From: an uncultured Collinsella sp.
Lineage (GTDB): Bacteria > Actinomycetota > Coriobacteriia > Coriobacteriales > Coriobacteriaceae
Reading direction: 5' to 3'
Length of the DNA stretch: 5,046 bases
NCBI GenBank assembly: GCA_900551305.1
Contig: URVK01000140.1
Coordinates: 1-5,046, forward strand
Made by a program: the position numbers and the translations under genes. The number at the start of each line of letters is the position of its first letter. Position 1 is the first letter of the stretch. Shown here piece by piece: positions 1 to 5,046 of the stretch. A model generated the notes under the pieces. That model did no database searches, was not told the DNA's origin, and was given only the letters and a program-made list of their open reading frames with translations.

Positions 1-21
1 ATACCCTATACCCCCCCGCCA

Positions 22-40
22 CTCCGGGGAACGCCCGGAG
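22..40. repeat. Perfect 7-bp inverted repeat (hairpin) upstream of the first ORF
   Basis: CTCCGGG at 22-28 is exactly complementary to CCCGGAG at 34-40 across a 5-base loop. No T-run follows, so it is not a standard Rho-independent terminator on either strand. The right arm contains GGAG at 37-40, seven bases before the TTG at 48. If that TTG is a real start, the hairpin would hide its ribosome binding site. Alternatively it is only GC-rich sequence inside a longer gene, because the reading frame is open to the window edge. Confidence 0.35.
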
Positions 41-47
41 CCGCATC

Positions 48-323
48 TTGAACGGCTACGCCGAGTGCGCCAACAGGCTCATCAACGAGACTGACGTGCG
101 GGGCCGGGGCTATTCCTTCGACACACTACGGGCCCGCACGCTCCACCGTAGACAGAACCTCGATCGCATCATCGCGAGCAACGGCCTGACGATTGGCCCG
201 CGCGTCGACGTCCCGGGACCGCTCTTCGTGACCGAGCCCGACCGCGACGACGAGATGGTGGATGAGTTCATCGGCTCGAGGTCGGGAGCGAAGATAGACG
301 CGAAAACGGGAGAGATTCTCTGA
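48..323 (+). CDS. Short protein of unknown function, possibly the 3' end of a longer gene
   Basis: I do not recognise this 91-residue product. The frame has no stop back to position 3, so the TTG at 48 may not be the true start and the gene may begin outside the window. In favour of TTG 48, a GGAG lies seven bases upstream; GTG at 96 is another in-frame option. The N-terminal third (YAECANRLINETDVRGRGYS, then a TLRAR stretch) loosely resembles the small helical DNA-binding domain at the end of serine recombinases and some repressors, but this is resemblance only. The rest is acidic and ends in KTGEIL. No signal peptide or membrane segment is visible. Its TGA stop overlaps the ATG of the HEPN-like gene (TGATG), so the two are probably translationally coupled and could form a pair. 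The MNT nucleotidyltransferase motif of classic HEPN partners is absent. Confidence 0.5.
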   Translation: MNGYAECANRLINETDVRGRGYSFDTLRARTLHRRQNLDRIIASNGLTIGPRVDVPGPLFVTEPDRDDEMVDEFIGSRSGAKIDAKTGEIL

Positions 324-958
324 TGGAGAGTGTGTTCAATGACCATGTGTTTCCTAAATACATGAGCCAACAAGTCATGAAGTCTCAGATGGATGGCTTC
401 AACGACCCCACTTTGAGGGATTTCTCGCTGTTGGACTCGTCTGCCTTGATGAAGGACGAGTTTAAAGCCGATAAGTTCGATGATGAGTTCATACGATCTT
501 TCCTCAATGCCGCAAAGGAGCTTGCGGCCGCTGGGAGGAAAGCAATTGACAAGCCTGGTATGTATTTGATGCTGGAGTATTCCTACGCGATTCCGGTAAT
601 GTTCCTCACAAGGCACTGTATTGAGCTTGCAATTAAAAGGGCGATAAAAAGGTGTGGAGCTGAGCCTAAGAGAGATCACGGCCTCACGAGCTTGTGGAAC
701 TCTTTGCTCTCAAGGTTTCCGAGGCAAAAGTGCCGTGAGGACAATAGAACCATCAAGAACATGGGTGCTTTCGTAAAAGCCGTTGCTGACATCGATAACA
801 ACGGCATCAGCCTCCGCTATCCGCAGGACAAATCAGGCAGGCTAACGCAGGACAGGCCGCTATTCGTCAACAACGAGGAAGTCGTTTCGTATTTGGAGAA
901 ATTCGTAGAGCAGCTTGAACTGATTGACTTTGATTGTATTGTCGAGAACGGTAAATAA
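323..958 (+). CDS. HEPN-like domain protein
   Basis: This 211-residue soluble protein has no signal peptide or membrane span. The central helix at about residues 88-110 contains FLTRHCIELAIK (Arg97-His98), a pattern typical of HEPN-type helical bundles. A loop with RDHGLTSLW follows (His119). LRYPQDKSG at 164-172 and a helical C-terminus are also common in such proteins. HEPN proteins include toxin RNases and abortive-infection factors, but many have other roles, and the canonical R-x4-6-H RNase motif is not clear here. Ribonuclease activity is therefore inference. The start at 323 overlaps the stop of the upstream ORF by one base; no strong separate Shine-Dalgarno is seen, which fits coupling. 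Arginine is mostly encoded by AGG/AGA, and the gene is more A+T-rich than the lyase downstream, which suggests acquisition by transfer. A terminator-like hairpin lies about 70 bases after the stop. Confidence 0.7.
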   Translation: MESVFNDHVFPKYMSQQVMKSQMDGFNDPTLRDFSLLDSSALMKDEFKADKFDDEFIRSFLNAAKELAAAGRKAIDKPGMYLMLEYSYAIPVMFLTRHCIELAIKRAIKRCGAEPKRDHGLTSLWNSLLSRFPRQKCREDNRTIKNMGAFVKAVADIDNNGISLRYPQDKSGRLTQDRPLFVNNEEVVSYLEKFVEQLELIDFDCIVENGK

Positions 959-1012
959 ATGGTTGGGAACCGCTAAATACCGTTTCTAAAACCATTGGTT
1001 GGAATAATGGTT
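958..1012 (+). repeat. Three alternating complementary 7-mers after the HEPN-like gene
   Basis: AATGGTT occurs at 958-964 and again at 1006-1012. Its complement AACCATT lies between them at 990-996. The middle copy could pair with either outer copy, giving two mutually exclusive hairpins in the 3' untranslated region. Each stem is only seven bases and A/T-rich, so significance is uncertain. Confidence 0.3.
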
Positions 1013-1025
1013 GTATTAGGCCGAT

Positions 1026-1049
1026 AATCGAAACAGCTTTTGATTTTTT
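1026..1049 (+). terminator. Candidate Rho-independent terminator of the ORF/HEPN module
   Basis: AATCGAAA (1026-1033) pairs with TTTTGATT (1038-1045) around the loop CAGC, giving eight pairs with one G-U. The stem runs into a T-run ending at 1049. The T-run lies on the correct side only for plus-strand transcription, and the position fits the end of the HEPN-like transcript. The stem is A/T-rich and weak, hence moderate confidence. Confidence 0.5.
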
Positions 1050-1090
1050 CCAACTACTTATTTTACATACCAAAAGTGTGGCTGGATGAC

Positions 1091-1116
1091 AAAACAGCAC
1101 TTAGAAGCCGGCGCTG
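1091..1116 (-). terminator. Candidate Rho-independent terminator of the membrane protein gene
   Basis: On the minus strand CAGCGC (1116-1111) pairs with GTGCTG (1100-1095) across a 10-base loop and is followed by TTTTGT. One pair is G-U in minus-strand RNA but would be an A-C mismatch in plus-strand RNA, so the structure favours the minus strand. It lies about 34 bases beyond the TAG stop of the membrane protein gene and faces the plus-strand terminator from the other side. Confidence 0.45.
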
Positions 1117-1149
1117 GATGCGGGATCCTGCGGCCGCCTTCAGCTCCCG

Positions 1150-2136
1150 CTACTCATCGTCTCCGTCGTTGGGGTCGCCCTTGAGGGTGTTGATGTCCAG
1201 GTACTGGTTATCGTCCTCTTTTTGCTGGGTCTCCGACTCCGCTTGGGTGGGGCCGCGGAACAGCTGGAATCCCTCAAACGCAATGACGCCGAACAGGGCA
1301 ATGACAATGGCGAGAAAGGCAATCTTGACTGCCTGCGGAAATTCCGAGAAACGCAGTGCCTTTTCCTCGGCGTAATAATCGGCGAAGCGTTCTTCGCCCG
1401 TGCTTTTGGTGTACGCCGGTGCGGACGCGGCCTCCGGGTCATATTCCGGTGCACGCGTGGCAGCGTACGGATCGTTGAGATAATCGCTCGGTGCGGTGCC
1501 ATAATCCTCGGTCTCGATGCGACTGGTGCCAGCATAGCCATCGGAATAATCGGAATATGCCGCACCGCCCTCATAGTCCGCGGCGCTCGTGTTGGCGGCA
1601 AAAAGCGGATTAACTGGAACGTCGAGCGCCGGCATGCCGGTAGAGGTCTCATCCAGATCGGCTGCAGCCCAGGAATCGTAGGCAACCTGATGGGCAACGG
1701 GCTCATCGAGCCTTGCGACCGGAGGCTTGCGTGCCGCAGGAACAGGCAACTGCTGGGCGCTGTACATAACGGTGCTGTCGGCCGATTTGCCCTGCGTCGC
1801 TGCAGCGAGAAATGCCGCCGTCTCGGACGGGTCGCTTGCGGGGCGGGGAGCGGGCGTGGACGCCGAAGTGGGTGCGGGCGTAGGCGCGGGCGTCGAAACA
1901 GGCGACTGCGCAGGAGTCGGCGCAGATGCGGGCTTAGGCGCAAGTGTGGGATCGGGGCTTGACGGGCGAGCCCCGCCGCCCATGAGTTCGTCGGCGGTCC
2001 ACGGGCGATCATCCATCACGTCGTCAAGGCTTAGCGAAAACAGGTCGTCTTCACCCTCATCGAACATGCGGTGCACATGTCCACCAATTGCCGGAATCAA
2101 TCCGCGACCGGTGCATGATGCCTTGCTCAACGCCAT
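1150..2136 (-). CDS. Pro/Ala-rich, probably disordered, single-span membrane protein
   Basis: I do not recognise a named family for this 328-residue protein. The ATG at 2136 is chosen because AAAGGA sits nine bases upstream; the frame is open further (ATG at 2232) but that start lacks such a site. Residues 1-56 include an acidic stretch (DEGEDDLFSLSLDDVMDD). Residues 57-104 are a low-complexity Pro/Ala/Ser/Thr run of PAPTPA-like units. Residues about 188-243 are rich in Tyr, Ala, Asp and Gly. One hydrophobic helix spans about 272-291, flanked by Lys271 and Arg294, and a strongly acidic tail follows to the end. There is no N-terminal signal peptide, LPXTG motif or lipobox, and topology cannot be settled from flanking charge. 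Most of the protein is probably unstructured, as in linkers or tethers of actinobacterial envelope and division proteins, but no function is assigned. It follows the PAS-HTH regulator on the same strand, with its own likely promoter. Confidence 0.82.
   Translation of the reverse strand: MALSKASCTGRGLIPAIGGHVHRMFDEGEDDLFSLSLDDVMDDRPWTADELMGGGARPSSPDPTLAPKPASAPTPAQSPVSTPAPTPAPTSASTPAPRPASDPSETAAFLAAATQGKSADSTVMYSAQQLPVPAARKPPVARLDEPVAHQVAYDSWAAADLDETSTGMPALDVPVNPLFAANTSAADYEGGAAYSDYSDGYAGTSRIETEDYGTAPSDYLNDPYAATRAPEYDPEAASAPAYTKSTGEERFADYYAEEKALRFSEFPQAVKIAFLAIVIALFGVIAFEGFQLFRGPTQAESETQQKEDDNQYLDINTLKGDPNDGDDE
1825..1968 (-). repeat. Low-complexity Pro/Ala/Ser/Thr coding repeat
   Basis: This stretch encodes residues 57-104 of the single-span membrane protein. 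In DNA it is a run of short imperfect units around GGCGCGGGCGT on the plus strand, giving alternating Pro-Ala, Pro-Thr and Ser-Ala. Such tracts can change length by slippage, so strain variation is plausible. Confidence 0.6.
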
Positions 2137-2170
2137 TCTGTTCCATCCTTTCGAAATACTAATGACATCG

Positions 2171-2176
2171 ATTATA
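2171..2176 (-). promoter_or_regulatory. Probable -10 box for the membrane protein gene
   Basis: The minus strand reads TATAAT, a perfect -10 hexamer, 34 bases before the ATG at 2136. It would give a 5' leader of roughly 25-30 bases containing the AAAGGA ribosome site. No good -35 hexamer lies at 16-18 bases spacing, so the promoter is weak or helped by a factor. It indicates that the membrane protein gene can be transcribed independently of the regulator gene upstream of it. Confidence 0.45.
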
Positions 2177-2259
2177 TGGAACTTCCCAAGCGGCCCGGTC
2201 TTGGATTCGTGCTTTCCAGAACTCGCACCCAAAAGGGGAGGGGCAATCCAGGCGAGTGC

Positions 2260-2913
2260 CTACTTGTCGCCGGCCGCCGCCTTGGCCTCATTGAGGTAGC
2301 TATAGAAGCTGTACTTGGAGATGCCAAAGAACTCGCAGGCGCGCTCGCTCGACTTGGAAATGAGGAAGGCGCCGCGACGGTCGAGGTAGCCAATGGCACG
2401 AATGCGCTCGTCTTTGGTCATGAGTGCCGCGGGCTTGCCCACAAACTGCTCGCACTCGTGCAGCAGGTCCTCGAGCAGGTCGCCGATGTTCTTGGTAATG
2501 GGCTCGGGCTCGGTATAGCCCGTGCCGCCGGTGCCGGTAAAGGCGTCGAGCGAACGCTCAAAAGCCTTCATAAGCGTAATGTCAAAGTTGATGCCCAAAA
2601 TGCCGACGGGTTTGCCCTCATCGTTGCGGATAAAGATCGTCGACGATTTGAGCAGCTTACCGTCGGTGGTTTTAGTGAGGTACGGCTCGCGGTCGTGTAC
2701 GTCGGTGGCGCCTTCGTGCATGGACTCAAACACGATATGGCTGGGGCCGTCACCCAGTTTGCGCCCGCTGACGTGGCCGTTTTCGATCACTACGATGGAG
2801 TGGTCCACGTCCTCGGTCTCTAGGTCGTGGACGACGACTTCGCAGTTGGGGCCAAATTGGAGCGCCAGACCGTGTGCGAGGCGCTTGTAAAACTCAATCT
2901 GTGCGGGGGTCAT
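2260..2913 (-). CDS. YheO-like PAS domain / helix-turn-helix transcriptional regulator
   Basis: This is a 217-residue DNA-binding regulator, presumably cytoplasmic. The ATG at 2913 is chosen over the upstream in-frame ATG at 2988 because AGGAAGG lies five bases before it and the YheO domain normally begins right here. Residues about 5-115 match the YheO-like PAS domain (PAS_6), with VVVHDLE at 26-32, IENGHVSGRKLG at 43-54, and a KSSTIFIRNDEG stretch at 89-100 leading into VGILGINFD at 103-111. A linker follows. Residues about 150-208 match the paired HTH_22 domain: MTKDER at 165-170, GAFLISKSSERACEFFGISK at 181-200, and YSFYSYL. DauR of Pseudomonas, a D-arginine catabolism regulator, has this architecture. 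The gene is divergent from the lyase gene, so control of that operon through the shared 277-bp region is likely, but ligand and sign of control are unknown. Confidence 0.9.
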   Translation of the reverse strand: MTPAQIEFYKRLAHGLALQFGPNCEVVVHDLETEDVDHSIVVIENGHVSGRKLGDGPSHIVFESMHEGATDVHDREPYLTKTTDGKLLKSSTIFIRNDEGKPVGILGINFDITLMKAFERSLDAFTGTGGTGYTEPEPITKNIGDLLEDLLHECEQFVGKPAALMTKDERIRAIGYLDRRGAFLISKSSERACEFFGISKYSFYSYLNEAKAAAGDK

Positions 2914-2940
2914 GGTTGCCTTCCTAAAAATTAGTTTGGG

Positions 2941-2968
2941 CACACTTTGCCATAAACCACACTTGGCC
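2941..2968. repeat. Tandem CACACTT-NGCC direct repeat, candidate operator
   Basis: CACACTTTGCC at 2941-2951 and CACACTTGGCC at 2958-2968 differ in one base and start 17 bp apart. They lie 28-55 bases upstream of the regulator start, where they could overlap its promoter. The reverse complement, AAAGTGTG, occurs at 3063-3070 on the lyase side. The pattern fits a regulator binding site, but no binding motif for this protein is known to me. Confidence 0.4.
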
Positions 2969-2982
2969 GCAAACAAATCCAT

Positions 2983-3044
2983 CAACAAGGCAATTCATGA
3001 CCGTTCGGCGGCGAAAAAGTACCGATTACGGCAACAAACAATTC
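2983..3044. repeat. Imperfect direct repeat CAACAA-(n)-CAATTC
   Basis: CAACAAGGCAATTC at 2983-2996 and CAACAAACAATTC at 3032-3044 differ by one substitution and a one-base length change, and start 49 bp apart. Low-complexity A/C sequence could explain the match by chance, so this is only a possible regulatory repeat. Confidence 0.25.
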
Positions 3045-3051
3045 GTTAGGT

Positions 3052-3104
3052 ATGCCAATCAAAAAGTGTGATAGAACAGTACTAACAAACTTTTTGTTTG
3101 GCAT
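3052..3104. repeat. 15-bp imperfect inverted repeat, candidate operator for the lyase operon
   Basis: ATGCCAATCAAAAAG at 3052-3066 is complementary to CTTTTTGTTTGGCAT at 3090-3104 at 14 of 15 positions, with 23 bases between the arms. The right arm ends 86 bases before the lyase start. No T-run follows the stem, so it is not a simple terminator. Its place between divergent genes makes a protein binding site the simplest reading. An RNA hairpin in a long leader is possible if transcription starts upstream of 3052. Confidence 0.5.
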
Positions 3105-3176
3105 CCACATAAAAGTTCAGCCGTGTGAATGGGATCGGGCTGAAACGCGTATGCGGGGGCCGGCAAGAGAGGACTT

Positions 3177-3182
3177 AAGGAG
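3177..3182 (+). promoter_or_regulatory. Strong ribosome binding site of the lyase gene
   Basis: AAGGAG lies eight bases before the ATG at 3191, near the ideal anti-Shine-Dalgarno match and spacing. It fixes the start of the lyase gene. Confidence 0.85.
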
Positions 3183-3190
3183 TTCACCGT

Positions 3191-4405
3191 ATGGCCGATA
3201 AGATCCAGTGGGCGGGCAACACGATGCCCAAGAGCGATGACAAGCACTTGGGAATCATGAGCCTCGACCACGTGAAGAAGGCCCGTGCCTTCCACCAGTC
3301 GTTCCCTCAATATACCGTCACTCCGCTTGCCCGTCTGGACGGTCAGGCTGCGCGCCTGGGCCTGTCCAACCTGTGCGTTAAGGACGAGAGCTATCGCTTT
3401 GGCCTCAACGCCTTTAAGGTCCTGGGCGGCTCGTTTGCCATGGCCAACTATATTGCCGATGAGACCGGCAAGGACGTTGCCGACTGCACCTTCGATTACC
3501 TGACCTCCGATCAGCTGGCCGAGGACTTTGGCCAGGCCACCTTCTTTACCGCCACTGACGGCAACCATGGCCGCGGCGTGGCATGGGCTGCCAACAAGCT
3601 GGGCCAGAAGGCTGTCGTGCACATGCCCAAGGGTTCCACCAAGCCCCGCTTCGATAACATTGCCGCCGAGGGCGCCACGGTGACCATTGAAGAGGTCAAC
3701 TACGACGAGTGCGTGCGCATGGCCGCCGCCGAGGCCGACGCCTGCGAGCGCGGCGTCATCGTTCAGGACACCGCCTGGGAGGGCTACGAGAAGATCCCGT
3801 CCTGGATCATGGAGGGCTACGGCACCATGGCTTCCGAGGCTGCCGGGCAGCTGCGCGGGATGGCCATCAACCGCCCGACGCACGTGTTTGTCCAGGCTGG
3901 CGTCGGCTCGCTCGCCGGCGCCGTGGTGGGCTACTTCACCAACCTGTATCCCGATAACCCGCCTACCTTCGTCGTGGTTGAGTGCGCGCCTGCCGCCTGC
4001 CTGTACAAGGGCGCTGCCGCCGGCGACGGCGATCCGCGCATCGTGGACGGCGACATGCCCTCCATCATGGCCGGCCTGTGCTGTGGCGAGCCCAACATCC
4101 TGGGCTGGGATATCCTGCGCAACCACACCACCGCCTTCGTGTCCTGCCCCGACTGGGTCACCGCTCGCGGCATGCGCACCCTGGGCGCTCCCGAGAAGGG
4201 CGACCCGCGCGTCATCTCCGGCGAGTCCGGCGCTGTGACCACCGGCCTGGTCGAGACCCTCATGCTCGATCCCGAGTACGCCGAGCTCAAGGAACTCATC
4301 GGCCTGGACAAGACGAGCTCCGTGCTCTGCTTCTCCACCGAGGGCGACACCGATCCCGACCAGTACCGCCGCATCGTCTGGGAAGGCGAATACCCCACTT
4401 GCTAA
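3191..4405 (+). CDS. ygeX: Diaminopropionate ammonia-lyase
   Basis: This PLP-dependent cytoplasmic enzyme (EC 4.3.1.15; also called dpaL) eliminates both amino groups of 2,3-diaminopropionate to give pyruvate and two ammonia. The 404-residue length is close to the enteric enzyme of about 400. The fold-type II PLP lysine is Lys76 in YRFGLNAFKVLGGS. TATDGNHGRG (Asp123, Asn125) and VQDTAWEGY (Asp193) match the positions of the two catalytic aspartates of E. coli YgeX. QAGVGSLAGAV at 235-245 is the phosphate-binding glycine loop. SGESGAV and CFSTEGDTDP near the C-terminus are typical of the family. Cys270 and Cys298/299 lie near where the E. coli enzyme has a cysteine pair; I aligned this from memory. 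The gene is divergent from the PAS-HTH regulator and followed after 72 bases by a YgeY-type peptidase, the usual partner. Codon use is strongly biased to CGC/CGT and GGC, as in a well-expressed native gene. Confidence 0.96.
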   Translation: MADKIQWAGNTMPKSDDKHLGIMSLDHVKKARAFHQSFPQYTVTPLARLDGQAARLGLSNLCVKDESYRFGLNAFKVLGGSFAMANYIADETGKDVADCTFDYLTSDQLAEDFGQATFFTATDGNHGRGVAWAANKLGQKAVVHMPKGSTKPRFDNIAAEGATVTIEEVNYDECVRMAAAEADACERGVIVQDTAWEGYEKIPSWIMEGYGTMASEAAGQLRGMAINRPTHVFVQAGVGSLAGAVVGYFTNLYPDNPPTFVVVECAPAACLYKGAAAGDGDPRIVDGDMPSIMAGLCCGEPNILGWDILRNHTTAFVSCPDWVTARGMRTLGAPEKGDPRVISGESGAVTTGLVETLMLDPEYAELKELIGLDKTSSVLCFSTEGDTDPDQYRRIVWEGEYPTC

Positions 4406-4410
4406 TACTG

Positions 4411-4437
4411 GGCGGAATAAATAGGTATCGCTCCGCC
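4411..4437 (+). repeat. Hairpin in the lyase-peptidase intergenic gap
   Basis: GGCGGA at 4411-4416 is complementary to TCCGCC at 4432-4437 with a 15-base loop, just after the lyase stop. No T-run follows, so it is not a canonical terminator. It may stabilise the 3' end of the lyase message or tune the relative expression of the two genes in one operon. Confidence 0.35.
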
Positions 4438-4477
4438 ACCTCACAGGTAGATTCCTTCGTTTGAAAGGTTAAGAACA

Positions 4478-5046
4478 ATGGCTAAAGAACTCGATTTCGA
4501 CGCTATCAAGGCTGCTGCTGAGTCTCATCGTGCTGATATGACTCGCTTCCTGCGCGCTATGATCTCGCACCCCTCTGAGTCCTGCGAGGAGGGTGAGGTT
4601 GTCGCTTGCATCAAGGCCGAGATGGAGAGCCTTGGCTATGACGAGGTCAAGGTCGACGGCTTGGGCAATGTCATGGGCTTTATGGGCGAGGGCGACAAGA
4701 TCATCGCCATCGACTCCCACATCGACACCGTCGGCATCGGCAACATCGAGAACTGGGATGCGGACCCCTATGAGGGCTATGAGACCGACGAGATCATCTA
4801 CGGCCGCGGCGGCTCTGACCAGGAGGGCGGCATGGCTTCCGCTACCTACGCTGCCAAGATGATGAAGGACATGGGCCTCATCCCCGAGGGCTATAAGATC
4901 ATGGTCGTCGGCACCGTCCAGGAAGAGGACTGCGACGGCATGTGCTGGCAGTACATCTACAACAAGGACGGCATTAAGCCCGAGTTCGTCATTTCCACCG
5001 AGCCCACCGACGGCGGCATCTACCGCGGGCACCGCGGCCGCATGGA
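4478..5046 (+). CDS. ygeY: YgeY-family M20 metallopeptidase/deacylase, 5' part (cut by window end)
   Basis: The first 189 residues of an M20-family zinc hydrolase are present; family members run to roughly 400 or more. The ATG at 4478 has AAAGG about nine bases upstream. M20 metal and catalytic residues are visible: His81 and Asp83 in [11 protein letters not shown], the bridging Asp114 in [10 protein letters not shown], the general base and metal ligand Glu149-Glu150 in VQEEDCDG, and Glu175 in [14 protein letters not shown] with His185 begins the dimerisation domain. The motifs fit the YgeY group, described as a selenium-metabolism-linked hydrolase, rather than generic ArgE or DapE. Its substrate is not firmly known; relatives cleave N-acyl or peptide bonds. 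Being downstream of the lyase in the same direction, with a 72-base gap and no strong terminator, it is probably co-transcribed and could supply diaminopropionate from a conjugate. All catalytic residues expected in this part are intact. Confidence 0.93.
   Translation, partial: MAKELDFDAIKAAAESHRADMTRFLRAMISHPSESCEEGEVVACIKAEMESLGYDEVKVDGLGNVMGFMGEGDKIIAIDSHIDTVGIGNIENWDADPYEGYETDEIIYGRGGSDQEGGMASATYAAKMMKDMGLIPEGYKIMVVGTVQEEDCDGMCWQYIYNKDGIKPEFVISTEPTDGGIYRGHRGRM

Larger units (their letters stand above)
2914..3190. promoter_or_regulatory. Divergent intergenic control region between the regulator and lyase genes
   Basis: This 277-bp stretch separates the starts of the PAS-HTH regulator (minus) and the lyase (plus) and is more A+T-rich than the flanking genes. 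It holds the ribosome sites of both genes, a long imperfect inverted repeat, CACACTT repeats near the regulator side, and an imperfect direct repeat. I could not find a convincing sigma-70-type promoter for the lyase gene, which would fit a promoter needing an activator. The length leaves room for several operators and a leader of moderate size. Confidence 0.7.

Noticed and set aside
110..679. 189-codon minus-strand frame across the first ORF and the HEPN-like gene
   Set aside because: It spans two coupled plus-strand genes, has no ribosome site that I can see and shows no recognisable motif.
1123..1137. Adjacent GGATCC and GCGGCCGC (BamHI and NotI sites), suggesting a cloning junction
   Set aside because: Both palindromes can occur naturally in GC-rich DNA, no vector sequence is recognisable nearby, and the minus-strand terminator and gene end across this area look natural. 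An assembly artefact cannot be excluded.
1140..2012. Long Arg/Pro-rich minus-strand frame and Arg/Gly-rich plus-strand frame (1222-1962) over the membrane protein gene
   Set aside because: Both are compositional shadows. The chosen frame has a ribosome site, a -10 box, a membrane helix and a natural acidic tail.
2221..2257. ACTCGC/GCGAGT inverted repeat after the regulator gene as a terminator
   Set aside because: The stem is only six bases with a 25-base loop and lacks a T-run on the minus strand.
3078..3083. AGTACT palindrome inside the loop of the long inverted repeat
   Set aside because: A six-base palindrome is common by chance, and it is not centred on the larger repeat.
3108..3113. 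CATAAA as a -10 box for the lyase gene
   Set aside because: Only four of six positions fit and no acceptable -35 lies at the right distance, so no promoter is called.
3059..4444. 461-codon open frame on the minus strand across the lyase gene
   Set aside because: It mirrors a strongly GC-biased coding gene, has low-complexity Ala/Gly/His/Val composition and no recognisable motifs, while the plus-strand frame is an unambiguous lyase.
4469..5032. 187-codon open frame on the minus strand across the peptidase gene
   Set aside because: It is antisense to a clear M20 peptidase and is dominated by Asp/Val/Ala/Leu/Gly, as expected of a shadow frame.

Overview
The window looks like chromosome of a fairly GC-rich gut actinobacterium of the Coriobacteriia type, with Collinsella or a close relative as the best guess. 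This rests on four things: GC-rich codon use in the main genes, clear Shine-Dalgarno sites, a diaminopropionate ammonia-lyase next to a YgeY-type peptidase, and an Ala/Pro-rich single-span membrane protein. Taxonomy is inferred from gene content and cannot be proved here.

Layout. Positions 1-1020 hold a short ORF of unknown function (48-323, + strand, possibly the 3' end of a longer gene). It overlaps by one base a 211-residue HEPN-like protein (323-958). The second gene is richer in A+T and in AGG/AGA arginine codons than the rest, so this end looks like an acquired accessory module. Positions 959-1149 are a convergent intergenic region with one terminator-like hairpin for each strand. A 328-residue single-span membrane protein with a disordered Pro/Ala-rich region follows on the minus strand (2136-1150). 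Upstream of it, also on the minus strand, is a YheO-like PAS plus helix-turn-helix regulator (2913-2260). A 277-bp divergent region (2914-3190) carries several repeats, including a 15-bp inverted repeat. On the plus strand come diaminopropionate ammonia-lyase (3191-4405) and the first 189 codons of a YgeY-family M20 metallopeptidase (4478 to the window end).

How the genes may work together. The right half reads as a catabolic locus. The PAS-HTH protein probably senses a metabolite and controls the divergent lyase-peptidase operon through sites in the shared intergenic region. The lyase converts 2,3-diaminopropionate to pyruvate and ammonia. The peptidase/deacylase may release the amino acid from a conjugated or ring-opened precursor. 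In other gut bacteria ygeX and ygeY homologues occur in clusters tied to selenium-dependent molybdenum hydroxylases and anaerobic purine or urate breakdown. Whether that applies here depends on genes beyond the window. I see no rRNA, tRNA, CRISPR array or insertion sequence. No wholly new system is proven. The least explained parts are the coupled ORF/HEPN pair and the repeat-rich regulatory region.
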